Positions 27,392-36,146 of a DNA stretch of 64,000 bases are shown here, one piece after another. The position numbers were made by a program, and so were the translations under genes. The notes under the pieces are model-generated. The model was not told the DNA's origin. It worked only from the letters and a program-made list of their open reading frames with translations, and ran no database searches. The DNA is from FEN-1297 sp021817845 (GTDB lineage: Bacteria > Bacteroidota > Ignavibacteria > Ignavibacteriales > Ignavibacteriaceae), in contig JAKAFW010000012.1 of the NCBI GenBank assembly GCA_021817845.1, positions 25,620 to 89,619 on the forward strand, written 5' to 3'. Numbering within the stretch: position 1 is the first letter of the stretch; each line of letters starts with the position of its first letter.

Positions 27392-28285
27392 TTATGATAA
27401 AATATTTGTTTGTATAAAATTATCATATAAAAAATCATTCTCCGGAAGCGCTCCGTTCACCATTATAATTTTCCCCGCAAACTCAGAGGCAAGTTTATTT
27501 GTTTTTTCTAAGCTCCATTCATTCAAGTAACCAAGGCATAGCATTGCCGCATAAGCATCGCCGGCACCCACTGTATCTACTACGTTTTCAACTTCACTTT
27601 TGTAATGATTCATTATCCCATCCTTATAAAGCATTGCACCGTTTTCACCTTGAGTAATGCATACCAAATCTATTTCAAAATATTCTGAAAGAATTTTTGC
27701 CAATTGAAATTCATCAACTTTATTTTTCAATAGCAGATTATTTACAATTTTTAATTCATCATTGTTAAGTTTTAATACATTTGCCGCGCTAAGAGACGAT
27801 TTAATGGTTTCCACATTATAAAAATTTTGACGAAGGTTCAAATCACAAAAATATTTTATCCTTTTGCAGAATAAAGATTGCAGGGTTTTTCTTGATTGTT
27901 CCCCTCTTTGAGCCAATGTTCCAAAATATAAGCAATCGGTTTCCTCTTCGATAAGGCTGGTTAGTCTTTGAGAATATTCTATGAAGTCATAAGCTTGGTT
28001 AAGCTCAATTTCCCAATGCGGAATTTTATTTCTGTCCAGGTTAGCGCTCGCAGAGCCGGTAGGGTTTTCATTATCAATTTGGACATACTTTGTAGACATA
28101 TCATGATTTATCATAAAGTTCACTATTTCATTGCCGGTTTTATCGTTACCAATCCTGCTTATAAAATTTCCGTACCCGGTTAATCTTTTAATATGATAAA
28201 TAAAATTGAATGGAGCGCCTCCAAGTTTTTTAAATCCCGGATAGACATCAAACAATATTTCACCGAACGAAGTCACGTTTTTCAT
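27392..28285 (-). CDS. PfkB-family sugar kinase (fructokinase-like)
   Basis: 297 residues, ribokinase fold. 'GEILFDVYPGFKKLGGAPFNF' is the substrate lid and GG motif; 'NVVDTVGAGDAYAAML' contains the catalytic Asp in the anion-hole motif. The 'GGAPFN' element is typical of fructokinases, but 2-keto-3-deoxygluconate or other sugars are possible. It is 11 bp upstream of the DUF1624 gene's end in reading order reversed, that is, the membrane acyltransferase lies upstream on the same strand and the two may be co-transcribed. Confidence 0.88.
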   Translation of the reverse strand: MKNVTSFGEILFDVYPGFKKLGGAPFNFIYHIKRLTGYGNFISRIGNDKTGNEIVNFMINHDMSTKYVQIDNENPTGSASANLDRNKIPHWEIELNQAYDFIEYSQRLTSLIEEETDCLYFGTLAQRGEQSRKTLQSLFCKRIKYFCDLNLRQNFYNVETIKSSLSAANVLKLNNDELKIVNNLLLKNKVDEFQLAKILSEYFEIDLVCITQGENGAMLYKDGIMNHYKSEVENVVDTVGAGDAYAAMLCLGYLNEWSLEKTNKLASEFAGKIIMVNGALPENDFLYDNFIQTNILS

Positions 28286-28296
28286 TTAGAGTTGTT

Positions 28297-29427
28297 TTAA
28301 TAGATAAAAAATATCAAGATGCAAACTACAACGACCGTTAAAGTCAGTCGAGAAGAAAAGTCTCTGTGCCGCCTTTTAATTGCACCCCATATTTTTGCCA
28401 CGATAATCATTGTGATTGCAAGGGCAATTGTGAATAAAATACTTTGTAAAACGTTAAAAGTTCCACCATAAATCGAGGCAATATTTTGACCGTTAAAAAG
28501 ATGACGATAAAGTACCTGTAGATGAAGCCAGTAAACCAAAAGTGATTCTCTTCCCACATCAAGGACAAAAGAAGTCTTTGTTTGCCGTTTCTCAGCATAA
28601 TACCAACATAATCCCAGAAGGAATATTACATAACCAAGCCGTTGAAAAAAAAAGGCTGGATGCGGTTTAACAGAAAATGAATTTAGTCTAAATATTTCCG
28701 ATAAGAGAAAATGACCGGCAAACGCTAATCCTAATCCAATAATAGCTATTGAGTACATAAAAATTTTCTCATTTCCCTTCTCGCGCTCCTGAAGATACAA
28801 AGTACAAACAATGGCACCGGCAAGCAAAAAGCCCATCCATGGAAATAATGGAAAATATGAACCGTTATTAGGATTAAAATAATCTGCAAGAAACAGAGGC
28901 AGAAATTTTGTGAAATCGATTTGCCAAAAAAGAGGAGAAATAAAAATTATAAAAAAGAAACTTAAAATTAGAAAAATATTGTAACTCTTGTCAGATCTAA
29001 TAATTAATCTTGCTATAAATAAAAATAATAACCCTGCCGCAATACACTGAAGGACATCAACATTATACGCAGCTAACATCATCTGCTGGTTTGCACGTTC
29101 GTGTATGAGCCTAATTGAGAGAAAAGGAATATGAAGAGAATAACCGACTAAAAATACTAATAGAATTCTAGCAATTTTCTTCCAAAATTTTCCTCCGAAT
29201 TTCCTTAGCTCATCTAAATTTTTTTGCGAGGACAGAACGAAAGCGAAACCGGAGATAAAAAGAAATGCAGGTGCAACAAGCCCGTTTACAAAATTCAACT
29301 GATTGAACCAATCTGTCTTTTGTAAAGCAGGCTTAAGCAAAACATTAAAAGAATGAACTTCAAACATTACAAGAAGCGCCCAACCACGTAGAAGATCAAC
29401 AAAAATAAATCTAACTTTTTCTTTCAA
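28297..29427 (-). CDS. DUF1624/HGSNAT-type membrane acyltransferase
   Basis: 376 residues with about ten membrane helices. The N-terminus 'IFVDLLRGWALLVMFEVHSFN' with the conserved His, followed by 'APAFLFISGFAF', marks the heparan-alpha-glucosaminide N-acetyltransferase-like family (DUF1624). Members move acetyl groups from cytosolic acetyl-CoA to sugars across the membrane, though bacterial substrates are mostly unknown. It lies 11 bp upstream of the sugar kinase. Family call is firm; substrate is unknown. Confidence 0.82.
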   Translation of the reverse strand: MKEKVRFIFVDLLRGWALLVMFEVHSFNVLLKPALQKTDWFNQLNFVNGLVAPAFLFISGFAFVLSSQKNLDELRKFGGKFWKKIARILLVFLVGYSLHIPFLSIRLIHERANQQMMLAAYNVDVLQCIAAGLLFLFIARLIIRSDKSYNIFLILSFFFIIFISPLFWQIDFTKFLPLFLADYFNPNNGSYFPLFPWMGFLLAGAIVCTLYLQEREKGNEKIFMYSIAIIGLGLAFAGHFLLSEIFRLNSFSVKPHPAFFFQRLGYVIFLLGLCWYYAEKRQTKTSFVLDVGRESLLVYWLHLQVLYRHLFNGQNIASIYGGTFNVLQSILFTIALAITMIIVAKIWGAIKRRHRDFSSRLTLTVVVVCILIFFIY

Positions 29428-29538
29428 GATTTTTATGGTTTTGTTACTAAAGCGAAATCAGTAAAACTAAAAATTTCATTGTTGAAAAAATAGAATATTT
29501 CTGAAGATTCTCAAACCGAATTTAAAAGATTCTTTTGC

Positions 29539-30144
29539 CTATTTATCAAGCAAATACAAAACAAGGCTATTTAATTTTATTACTTGAAAATTCTTATACC
29601 CGGCTTCCTCAGCCAGGCTTTTTAAAAACTCCGGCCTTAGTCTGTGAGCAAGTGGAGGTCCGAAATTTTCTTCTTTATAATCCCATTCTAAAATTGAAGT
29701 CCTAATTAGCGATACCCTGTAGGCTTCTTTTATTGCTTTCTGATAATTGTCGACTTCATGAAAGACAACTCCGAAAAAAGTCAAATCAAAAGAATTATCG
29801 TTAAATGGTAACGCTTCTGCCGGTGCTATTTGGATCGTAGAATCAGGGAGAAATTCTTTTGCTGCATCTACCATGCTTTGGTTAGAATCAATTCCTGCAA
29901 CTTTTAATTTCCTTTGATGAAATGCTTCTGCGAACAATCCACTGCCTGTGCCGATGTCCAAAACAGAGTGAATTTTTTCCCCTTCAAGAGATGAATTAAC
30001 GACTCTCTCGATTTCTAAACGTTCAACTCTTTCCGGTGCGCGAAGTTTGTCTGCGCCTTGATTAAATACCCTATCGTTAGTCGAAGAAGTAGAATGATGA
30101 TGTTGTTCTGACGCGTGTGAATGTTTATCGTTCATAAATTTCAT
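29539..30144 (-). CDS. Class I SAM-dependent methyltransferase with His-rich N-terminus
   Basis: 201 residues. Motif I 'VLDIGTGSGLFAEA' (about 62-75), motif II acidic end 'VAGIDSNQSMVD' and 'FNDNSFDLTFFGVVFHEV' define a class I methyltransferase of the UbiE/type-11 kind. The first 25 residues are unusually rich in His and Ser ('KHSHASEQHHHSTSS'), which may bind metal. Two starts are possible three codons apart (30144 and the Met at residue 4). Substrate unknown; a metalloid or small-molecule substrate would fit the His-rich head but is speculative. Confidence 0.85.
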   Translation of the reverse strand: MKFMNDKHSHASEQHHHSTSSTNDRVFNQGADKLRAPERVERLEIERVVNSSLEGEKIHSVLDIGTGSGLFAEAFHQRKLKVAGIDSNQSMVDAAKEFLPDSTIQIAPAEALPFNDNSFDLTFFGVVFHEVDNYQKAIKEAYRVSLIRTSILEWDYKEENFGPPLAHRLRPEFLKSLAEEAGYKNFQVIKLNSLVLYLLDK

Positions 30145-30260
30145 TAATCCTTTTATTACGTTAGAATCAAATAATAAAGAAAAGATTCCAGTTTAAAATA
30201 CGTGCATCTCAAAGCGCACAAATAATGCAGATCGAGATGCAAAATATATTTAGCAATAAT

Positions 30261-31271
30261 TTATCTGTCTTGTACTGTCCTTTGTAACATCCAGTAAGGA
30301 TAGGCACGGGGAGGCTTGCTTAATTCATCAAGTCTACTCACCTCTTCCGGAGTCATTTCCCAGTCAGATGCCTTAATGTTTTCTGCAAGTTGTTCTTTTG
30401 TCTTCGCTCCGATTATTACGGACGATACTGCAGGCTTTCTTAATAAATAATTTATAGCAGCCTGAACAATTGAAGCACTATGATTTTTTGCGATTCGCTC
30501 AAGCTCGTCAATTATGTCAAATCCCTTTTCTTCATCAAACTGAAGAAATTGATTTTCCGGATCGGTGCGTCTTGCATCAATTGGGCGTGGTTTCCCACGT
30601 CTGTATTTGCCTGCTAAAAAGCCGCCTCCTAAAGGACTCCATGGGAGCACTCCTAATTTTTGATCTAAGCAAAGCGGTACCATTTCATTTTCTAAGTCTC
30701 GCGCAATTAAAGAATAAAATGCTTGAAGTGTAACAAACTTTTCCAAATTCTGCCTTTCGGAAATTGATAATGCTTTCATCAACTGCCAGCCGGTGTAGTT
30801 TGATACGCCTATATAACGGACTTTTCCCACACGAACTAAATCATCAAGTGCGCGAAGTGTTTCTTCAAGAGGCGTATAAGGGTCAAAGCTGTGAACTTGA
30901 TAAAGGTCTATGTAATCCGTTCCTAATCGTTTTAAACTGGAATTGCAATTTTCAATTATATGATGACGCGAAAGACCGACATCATTCGGTCCAGCGCCGG
31001 TTCTGCCCCTAACTTTAGTGGCAAGAATTATTTCTTTTCGTCTTTCACCGAGTGCTTTGCCAAGCATCTCCTCGGATAATCCTTCGGAGTAAACATCCGC
31101 GGTATCAAATAGGTTTATTCCTCCGTCGAAAGCTAGGTTTACCAAACCAGTTGCTTCTTTTTGTTCAAGCTGCCCGATGCTCTTCCAGTAGCCTTTGCCC
31201 CCGAACGTCATCGCTCCGAAACAAATTTCAGAGACTTTTACCCCGGTGTTTCCAAGATATCTAAGTTTCAT
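30261..31271 (-). CDS. Aldo/keto reductase
   Basis: 336 residues, TIM barrel. Catalytic tetrad: Asp and Tyr in 'FDTADVYSEGLSE', Lys in 'ILATKVRG', His in 'LYQVHSFDPYTPLEE'. The C-terminal NADPH site is present ('VSSVIIGAKTKEQLAENIKA'). It reduces aldehydes or ketones with NADPH in the cytoplasm; the physiological substrate is unknown. It lies 30 bp downstream of cysK and could be transcribed with cysE-cysK. Confidence 0.93.
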   Translation of the reverse strand: MKLRYLGNTGVKVSEICFGAMTFGGKGYWKSIGQLEQKEATGLVNLAFDGGINLFDTADVYSEGLSEEMLGKALGERRKEIILATKVRGRTGAGPNDVGLSRHHIIENCNSSLKRLGTDYIDLYQVHSFDPYTPLEETLRALDDLVRVGKVRYIGVSNYTGWQLMKALSISERQNLEKFVTLQAFYSLIARDLENEMVPLCLDQKLGVLPWSPLGGGFLAGKYRRGKPRPIDARRTDPENQFLQFDEEKGFDIIDELERIAKNHSASIVQAAINYLLRKPAVSSVIIGAKTKEQLAENIKASDWEMTPEEVSRLDELSKPPRAYPYWMLQRTVQDR

Positions 31272-31301
31272 ATTTTCCGTCTAATAAATTTTTATAATTG
31301 T

Positions 31302-32213
31302 CTAAAATAATCCGTCGATTGATAAATATCTTTCGCCGGTATCGTAATTGAAAGTCAGTATTGTTTTTCCTTCCGGGATTTCTTTTAGCTTTTGAGCGAC
31401 TGCCGCTAACGCTGCGCCGGAAGAAATTCCAATTAACAAACCTTCTTCTTTTGCAGCGCGTTGAGTATATTCAAAAGCTTCCTCTTTTGTTATTGAAATT
31501 GTTCCGTCAAGTAATGTTTTATCGAGATTATTCGGAATAAAGCCGGCGCCAAGTCCTTGTAAAGGATGTGGTCCTGGTTTTCCTCCGGAAATAACAGCAG
31601 AAGCAGCCGGTTCAACTGCCAACACATTAATGTTCGGAAATTTATTCTTCAAAACCCTTGCAACGCCGGTAATATGCCCACCTGTACCTACCCCGGTGAT
31701 CAAATAATCTATGCCGTTAGGAAAATCAGCAACGATTTCCTGCGCAGTAAAATTTATATGAGCCTCAACATTTGCCGGGTTATCAAACTGCTGCGGTATC
31801 CAAACCTTCGGATTGCTTGCTGCAATTTCTTTTGCTTTTTCAATTGCACCTTTCATACCAAATTCGCGGGGAGTTAGTTCAAACTTTGCACCGTAAGCAG
31901 ACATTAATTTTCTTCTTTCAATCGACATCGAATCCGGCATTACTAAAATAATTTCATAGCCTTTTACAGCAGCAACCATAGCCAGTCCAATGCCGGTATT
32001 GCCTGACGTCGGTTCAACAATAATGCTTCCTTTTATTAATATCCCTTTCTTTTCGGCATCTTCAACCATCGACAAAGCTATTCTATCTTTTATACTTCCG
32101 CCCGGATTAGCTTTTTCAAGCTTAACCCAAACATTGTGCCTGTCTCCGAATAGCTTGTTAATTTTTATGTGCGGCGTATTGCCTATCGCTTCTAAAATAT
32201 TATTGTACTTCAT
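31302..32213 (-). CDS. cysK: Cysteine synthase A (O-acetylserine sulfhydrylase)
   Basis: 303 residues, fold-type II PLP enzyme. PLP lysine is Lys42 in 'KANPGGSIKDR'; 'EPTSGNTGIGLA' is the substrate loop and 'GVGTGGHITG' binds PLP phosphate. It combines O-acetylserine with sulfide to make cysteine. It starts 9 bp after the serine acetyltransferase gene, so the two steps are made together and may form the CysE-CysK complex. Confidence 0.95.
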   Translation of the reverse strand: MKYNNILEAIGNTPHIKINKLFGDRHNVWVKLEKANPGGSIKDRIALSMVEDAEKKGILIKGSIIVEPTSGNTGIGLAMVAAVKGYEIILVMPDSMSIERRKLMSAYGAKFELTPREFGMKGAIEKAKEIAASNPKVWIPQQFDNPANVEAHINFTAQEIVADFPNGIDYLITGVGTGGHITGVARVLKNKFPNINVLAVEPAASAVISGGKPGPHPLQGLGAGFIPNNLDKTLLDGTISITKEEAFEYTQRAAKEEGLLIGISSGAALAAVAQKLKEIPEGKTILTFNYDTGERYLSIDGLF

Positions 32214-32222
32214 TTTTCTTCC

Positions 32223-33086
32223 TTAGATTATAAATTCCATTGTGTTAAAATAATTTTCATTTGATCTAACTTTTACTTCAATCTTACTATAAACGACTGA
32301 ATTTGGCGGAACACTTTGCGTTAACCAGGCGTTGCCGCCGATTATACTGTTTTTACCAATAACAGTTTCTCCGCCGAGAATTACGGCTTGAGAATAAATT
32401 ATAACATCGTCTTCAATTGTCGGATGACGCTTTATGTTTGCAAGTGACTTATCAACACTCAAAGCGCCTAGTGTAACTCCCTGATAAATCTTAACGTTTT
32501 TCCCTATCTTAGTCGTCTCGCCGATTACAATGCCAGTTCCATGATCAATAAAAAATGGTGAATCAATTTCTGCTCCGGGATGAATATCGATACCGGTCGA
32601 TTGATGAGCATGTTCTGTCAAAATTCTTGGAATGATTGGAACTTTTATTTTGTATAATTCGTGTGCAAGCCTGTAAATAAGTATAGCCATAAATCCCGGA
32701 TAAGCTAAGATAACTTCATCTACGCTTTCGGCGGCTGGATCTCCTTTATAAATTGCTTCTGCATCTTCCCAAAGCATATCGTGAACGCAAGGAATTTTCG
32801 TTATAAATTGATTAGCCTTTTTTTCAAGATCGTCGTCTGAAATTTCAGTTGTAAGTTTCAAAAGCGAAATGAGATTTCGTTCAAGAAGTTGAAGCTTTGA
32901 TACAACGTCTTCCTGGGAATAATAAAATCTATTAGAAAAATGCGGGAAGAGAAAATCCTTTAGCTCATTCAAGAAATCTATAGATTCAATTTTCATCGAA
33001 GCATTGCATGAATGCAGTTCCCTTTTTACTAAAAGCTTATTTGCAAACTCAAAATAAGGAGAATCCTTTTGAATTTTGTTTATCAT
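32223..33086 (-). CDS. cysE: Serine O-acetyltransferase
   Basis: 287 residues. An alpha-helical N-terminal half precedes a left-handed parallel beta-helix of hexapeptide repeats; 'GIDIHPGAEIDSPFFIDHGTG' and 'GVTLGAL' are the catalytic-site segments with His and Asp. It makes O-acetylserine from serine and acetyl-CoA for the CysK encoded next to it. The long N-terminus matches the EpsC/plant-like SAT group rather than the shortest forms. The C-terminus ends in Ile, as is typical for CysK-binding SATs. Confidence 0.93.
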   Translation of the reverse strand: MINKIQKDSPYFEFANKLLVKRELHSCNASMKIESIDFLNELKDFLFPHFSNRFYYSQEDVVSKLQLLERNLISLLKLTTEISDDDLEKKANQFITKIPCVHDMLWEDAEAIYKGDPAAESVDEVILAYPGFMAILIYRLAHELYKIKVPIIPRILTEHAHQSTGIDIHPGAEIDSPFFIDHGTGIVIGETTKIGKNVKIYQGVTLGALSVDKSLANIKRHPTIEDDVIIYSQAVILGGETVIGKNSIIGGNAWLTQSVPPNSVVYSKIEVKVRSNENYFNTMEFII

Positions 33087-33295
33087 ATTTTACTCACCAA
33101 ATTATCGCTAAAATCATATAAAATAGTAAATGAAATTTATGAAAAAATTAGTCAAGCTATTATAGGCATGTAAACAGAAGTGCGCTGCGCCAACTTTCAT
33201 AATTTATGAAAAAATTAAGTCCAGCCGATTGTCAGCAATTAAAATGAATGTAAAGATTAAAGATAAATTTAGAATCTTTCTGACTACGGTAAGAA

Positions 33296-34564
33296 TTAAA
33301 TCACTATCTTCTGTCCCTTTGTTTCGGGGAAAACCCAAACCCATGCACCGGTTAAAATTGCAAAAAGTGCAGCAAGAGAAATTCCTCCGCTCAGTCCATA
33401 ATCGACTGCAATTGTAGCAATAATTACCGGAGTAAAAAATTGGATACCGCGAGCAAGATTAAATGCGGAACCCATTGCGGTATTACGAATTTTTGTGGGA
33501 AATAATTCTGTAAATAATGGTCCATATCCGCTAAACATTCCCGTGCCTAATCCGACAAGAAACATAAAGCTTAAAATAAGCGGCGGATATTTTATAACTA
33601 GGTCCCACAAAAGAGTAATCATTATTAACCCGATAGCCATAATTACTGAATAAACCGAATACGCAGGTCTCCGTCCGAATCTATCCGCAAAAAAACCAAA
33701 TGTAAAATATCCAAGCAGTCCGCCGGCTTGTGTTATCAGCATCCACTCAGCAGATTTAACCATTGTGAATTGACGCTGTTGGTGTAAATATGCCGGAAGC
33801 CAGGTATAAGTAAACCAATAAGCAGACATATCAAAAATAGCAAGTATAAGGCATTTGATAAAAATACTGCGGTACTGTTTTGTAAATAATAAAATAAAGC
33901 TGTTCGTGCTTTTTTCTTCAAGAAGCTCATTATTCGAAACTGTATTTAACGCTAACTTTTTCCTTTGCAGCCATACGTCTGATTCCGGTAACCCTTTCCT
34001 AATTAGAACTACAAGAAGCGCCGGTGCAATTGAAATGAAAAAACATACTCTCCAACCGATATGTGGTTCTAAAATCCCTCCAATTATTGAAGCTAAAATA
34101 ATACCGAAGGGTGCTCCGGATTGCATAAAAGCTCCATAGCGTCCCCGGACCTTTGCGGGAAAAGTTTCTCCAACATAAGTTTGACCTGTTGCCCATTCAC
34201 CTCCCACACCAAGCCCGGTAATAATTCTAAAAAACAAAAGAATCCAGATAGATGAAGAAATTCCGCAAAGAAAAGTTCCAATGCTGTATGTAAGAATTGT
34301 CCATTGCAGAACATTTCTTCTTCCAAAGCGATCCGATAAAACCCCAAATATAACTCCGCCGATTGCAGTAGCAGCTAAAGATGAGCCAAGCACCCAGGAA
34401 AGATCAAAATTAGATAAATGAAGTTCTTTACTAATTGGAATAAGCAGAAATGAAAAAAGGATAAGATCATAAAAATCGAAAACCCAACCAGCCCAACTCA
34501 TAAATAGAATTTTATAATGGAGCCTTGTCGGTTTTTCACATTCGTTCAATAATTTAGTGTCCAT
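33296..34564 (-). CDS. MFS transporter, sugar/organic acid:H+ symporter-like
   Basis: 422 residues, 12 membrane helices. The MFS loop 2-3 motif is 'GVLSDRFGRRNVLQW' and its second-half copy 'GFFADRFGRRPAYSV'. 'AGWVFDFYDLILFSFLL' in helix 1 resembles the sialate/lactate/aromatic-acid symporter branch. The substrate cannot be decided. It is separated from cysE by 209 bp with no gene visible, so probably independent. Confidence 0.87.
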   Translation of the reverse strand: MDTKLLNECEKPTRLHYKILFMSWAGWVFDFYDLILFSFLLIPISKELHLSNFDLSWVLGSSLAATAIGGVIFGVLSDRFGRRNVLQWTILTYSIGTFLCGISSSIWILLFFRIITGLGVGGEWATGQTYVGETFPAKVRGRYGAFMQSGAPFGIILASIIGGILEPHIGWRVCFFISIAPALLVVLIRKGLPESDVWLQRKKLALNTVSNNELLEEKSTNSFILLFTKQYRSIFIKCLILAIFDMSAYWFTYTWLPAYLHQQRQFTMVKSAEWMLITQAGGLLGYFTFGFFADRFGRRPAYSVYSVIMAIGLIMITLLWDLVIKYPPLILSFMFLVGLGTGMFSGYGPLFTELFPTKIRNTAMGSAFNLARGIQFFTPVIIATIAVDYGLSGGISLAALFAILTGAWVWVFPETKGQKIVI

Positions 34565-34678
34565 AGAAATCTTTGACTGTTAATTGAAAATTCTTTACTA
34601 GAACTCTAATTTTATATAATAAACAAATTCAACTAAGTAATTCCATCAAACTCAACTAAAAAATCATAATAGAAGATA

Positions 34679-35020
34679 TTATTTATTGTTGTCCAGAATT
34701 TTTTTAAGCGATTTCATTAATGGTGGAAGATCATTCCTAATAGTGTTCCAAATAAGCTCTATATCAACCTCAAAGTAACCATGGATTAATCTGTTCCGCA
34801 TTCCTATAATATCCTTCCATGGAATATTTAAGAACTTCAATTTAGTTTCCTCAGAAATTCTTGAGGCTGCTTCGCCGATAATTTCGATATCTTTAATTAC
34901 AGATAGAATAAGCATTCTGTTCTGTGCAAAATCCTCTTTTGCTACCCTTGCTGCGAAAGCTAATGCTTCCTCGCCAGCATCAGCCATATGCCGAATTCTT
35001 ATTCTATCATCGGCTTTCAT
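34679..35020 (-). CDS. hepT: HEPN-domain toxin, HepT type (DUF86)
   Basis: 113 residues from the ATG at 35020 (a TTG at 35044 would add 8 residues). The HEPN RNase motif RX4HXY is intact: Arg, four residues, His, Gly, Tyr in 'MRNRLIHGYFEVD'. HepT toxins cleave RNA and are held inactive by AMPylation of the motif tyrosine by MntA. The partner nucleotidyltransferase gene overlaps it by 14 bp and is transcribed first. It borders a repeat-rich accessory stretch. Assignment as a functional toxin-antitoxin pair is by family knowledge. Confidence 0.88.
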   Translation of the reverse strand: MKADDRIRIRHMADAGEEALAFAARVAKEDFAQNRMLILSVIKDIEIIGEAASRISEETKLKFLNIPWKDIIGMRNRLIHGYFEVDIELIWNTIRNDLPPLMKSLKKILDNNK

Positions 35021-35306
35021 ATTTAACTTCAGCTTCTTTAACAACAGTATTTCGGAAATATCTACTCAATTCTTCGGCTGTGCGAAGGTCAACTTTTTTA
35101 CCGAAAATTTCCGAAAGCTCACGCTCCATTCTTGCCATATCGAGCAAACCATATCCGGAACCTTCCTTAAAATCAACCAATAAATCAATATCGCTGTTTT
35201 CATTAAACGTGTTCTTTAAATAGGAACCAAACAAAGAAAGCTTTTTTATTTTATTGGTTCTGCAGAAATTCTTCAATTTGGTGGAATATTTATTTAGCAC
35301 ATCCAT
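35007..35306 (-). CDS. mntA: MNT-domain nucleotidyltransferase antitoxin (MntA)
   Basis: 99 residues from the ATG at 35306, preceded by GGAG ten bases upstream; a longer frame to 35336 lacks such a site. The minimal nucleotidyltransferase signature is present: 'LFGSYLKNTFNENSDIDLLVDF', giving GS followed by DxD. MntA uses ATP to AMPylate the HEPN toxin encoded by the overlapping downstream gene. It is the last intact gene before a kilobase of repeats and decayed reading frames. Confidence 0.88.
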   Translation of the reverse strand: MDVLNKYSTKLKNFCRTNKIKKLSLFGSYLKNTFNENSDIDLLVDFKEGSGYGLLDMARMERELSEIFGKKVDLRTAEELSRYFRNTVVKEAEVKYESR

Positions 35307-35413
35307 ATCACAATATCTCCTGAATTTATATATCAAATATATTCAATACATAATTTAGATTTCTCTAAATATTATAATAATATATTTATTCTTAGTATAA
35401 TAAGCTATTTTTT

Positions 35414-35605
35414 TTAATAACTTATCAAAAAATACTCTCCAATTCTACCAGACCTCGTCATTGTGCCGTTTTTCAATTCCTTAAATTTATTTGTAACAAA
35501 GGCCAAAGCGCGCTAGCATATTCCCTCTTGAAAACCATTTCCCAAAATAGAATGTACCTTCATCGCACAGCCAATTATGCGTTTAGTTAATTCTTCATAT
35601 TTCAT
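35414..35605 (-). pseudogene. Broken GxxExxY-family protein gene
   Basis: From the ATG at 35605 the frame reads 'MKYEELTKRIIGCAMKVHSI' then 'LGNGFQEGIC' and an in-frame TAG at 35513-35515. The start matches the GxxExxY family (about 120-130 residues), whose next residues are normally 'ExxYQRALA'; here the Tyr is Cys and a stop follows, then 'RALAF' continues in frame to a TAA at 35414. The rest does not match the family, so most of the gene is also deleted. The family is common in Bacteroidota and usually sits among repeats, as here. Confidence 0.7.
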
Positions 35606-35606
35606 C

Positions 35607-35734
35607 GTCTGAACCATGATTCACTCGATTATTTGATTTCCTTGATTATAAAAATAAATTCACCAAGCATTGCAAAATCCAGTTGTTATGTTGATCAATA
35701 AAATCCTGTTAATCCCCTTAATCCCGGTTCAGAC
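35607..35734. repeat. Repeat element copy A, GTCTGAACC...GGTTCAGAC
   Basis: A 128-bp unit with 9-bp inverted ends GTCTGAACC and GGTTCAGAC. It shares 'GATTTCCTTGATTA' and 'AAATCCT..TAATCC' blocks in the same order with copy B at 36132-36267. It touches the start of the broken GxxExxY gene and its other end supplies the stop codon (TGA at 35729-35731) of the truncated methylase-like frame. Confidence 0.8.
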
Positions 35735-35990
35735 AATTTCCTTATCACCAGTATACAACCGATTTAGGAGATACTTAAATGCTTCTTTTTTAGGAAGTTC
35801 CTTATTAGCATTCTTAACTTTTCTGAAGTATTCTTTTATTAGTTTAGTTTTCACTTAAATAATCGAGTGGCTTGTTTTTGAGATCGGGATTCATCAGCAC
35901 TGGTTGAAAAGAAGCGTATTTATTGGATTCTCTTTTGAAGCATTGCTCTTTAGAGAATGAATTGAAGGGTCTAATAGAAACAATGTTCAT
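35729..35990 (-). pseudogene. Frameshifted and truncated gene remnant, possibly N-6 DNA methylase
   Basis: Two overlapping short frames. The first runs from the ATG at 35990 for 48 residues to TAA at 35844, ending 'NKPLDYLSEN'. The second begins at GTG 35854 and reads 'KTKLIKEYFRKVKNANKEL' and 'KEAFKYLLNRLYTGDKEIV' before a TGA inside repeat copy A. Read together they look like one protein with a frameshift near 35850 and a repeat inserted into its coding region. The second part recalls the N-terminus of class I-type adenine methylases, but this is a weak resemblance. It could also be a small unknown gene. Confidence 0.35.
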
Positions 35991-36080
35991 AATCCCTGGA
36001 CAAATTAATAGTTAAACTGGAATTTAAAATAATAAAATAAATTATTATTTACATTAATATCGAAGGAAAACTCATTTTTA

Positions 36081-36123
36081 ATAATCCTGTTAATCCTTTA
36101 ATCCTCCCAATCGTGGTTCAGAC
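36081..36123. repeat. Partial repeat copy C (right half)
   Basis: 'AATCCTGTTAATCCTTTAAT' followed by GTGGTTCAGAC matches the right-hand end of copies A and B. It abuts copy B head to head with a short AT spacer. Confidence 0.7.
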
Positions 36124-36146
36124 ATATTAATGTCTGAACCACGATT
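36109..36146. repeat. 38-bp perfect palindrome at repeat junction
   Basis: Arms of 17 bp (aatcgtggttcagacat and its exact complement) flank a 4-base ATTA loop. It is formed by the end of copy C meeting the start of copy B in opposite orientation and would form a strong cruciform or RNA hairpin. Confidence 0.85.

Noticed and set aside
34679..34764. A second toxin gene overlapping the HEPN 3' end on the other strand
   Set aside because: Any plus-strand frame there lacks a start and motif; only the minus-strand HepT is supported.
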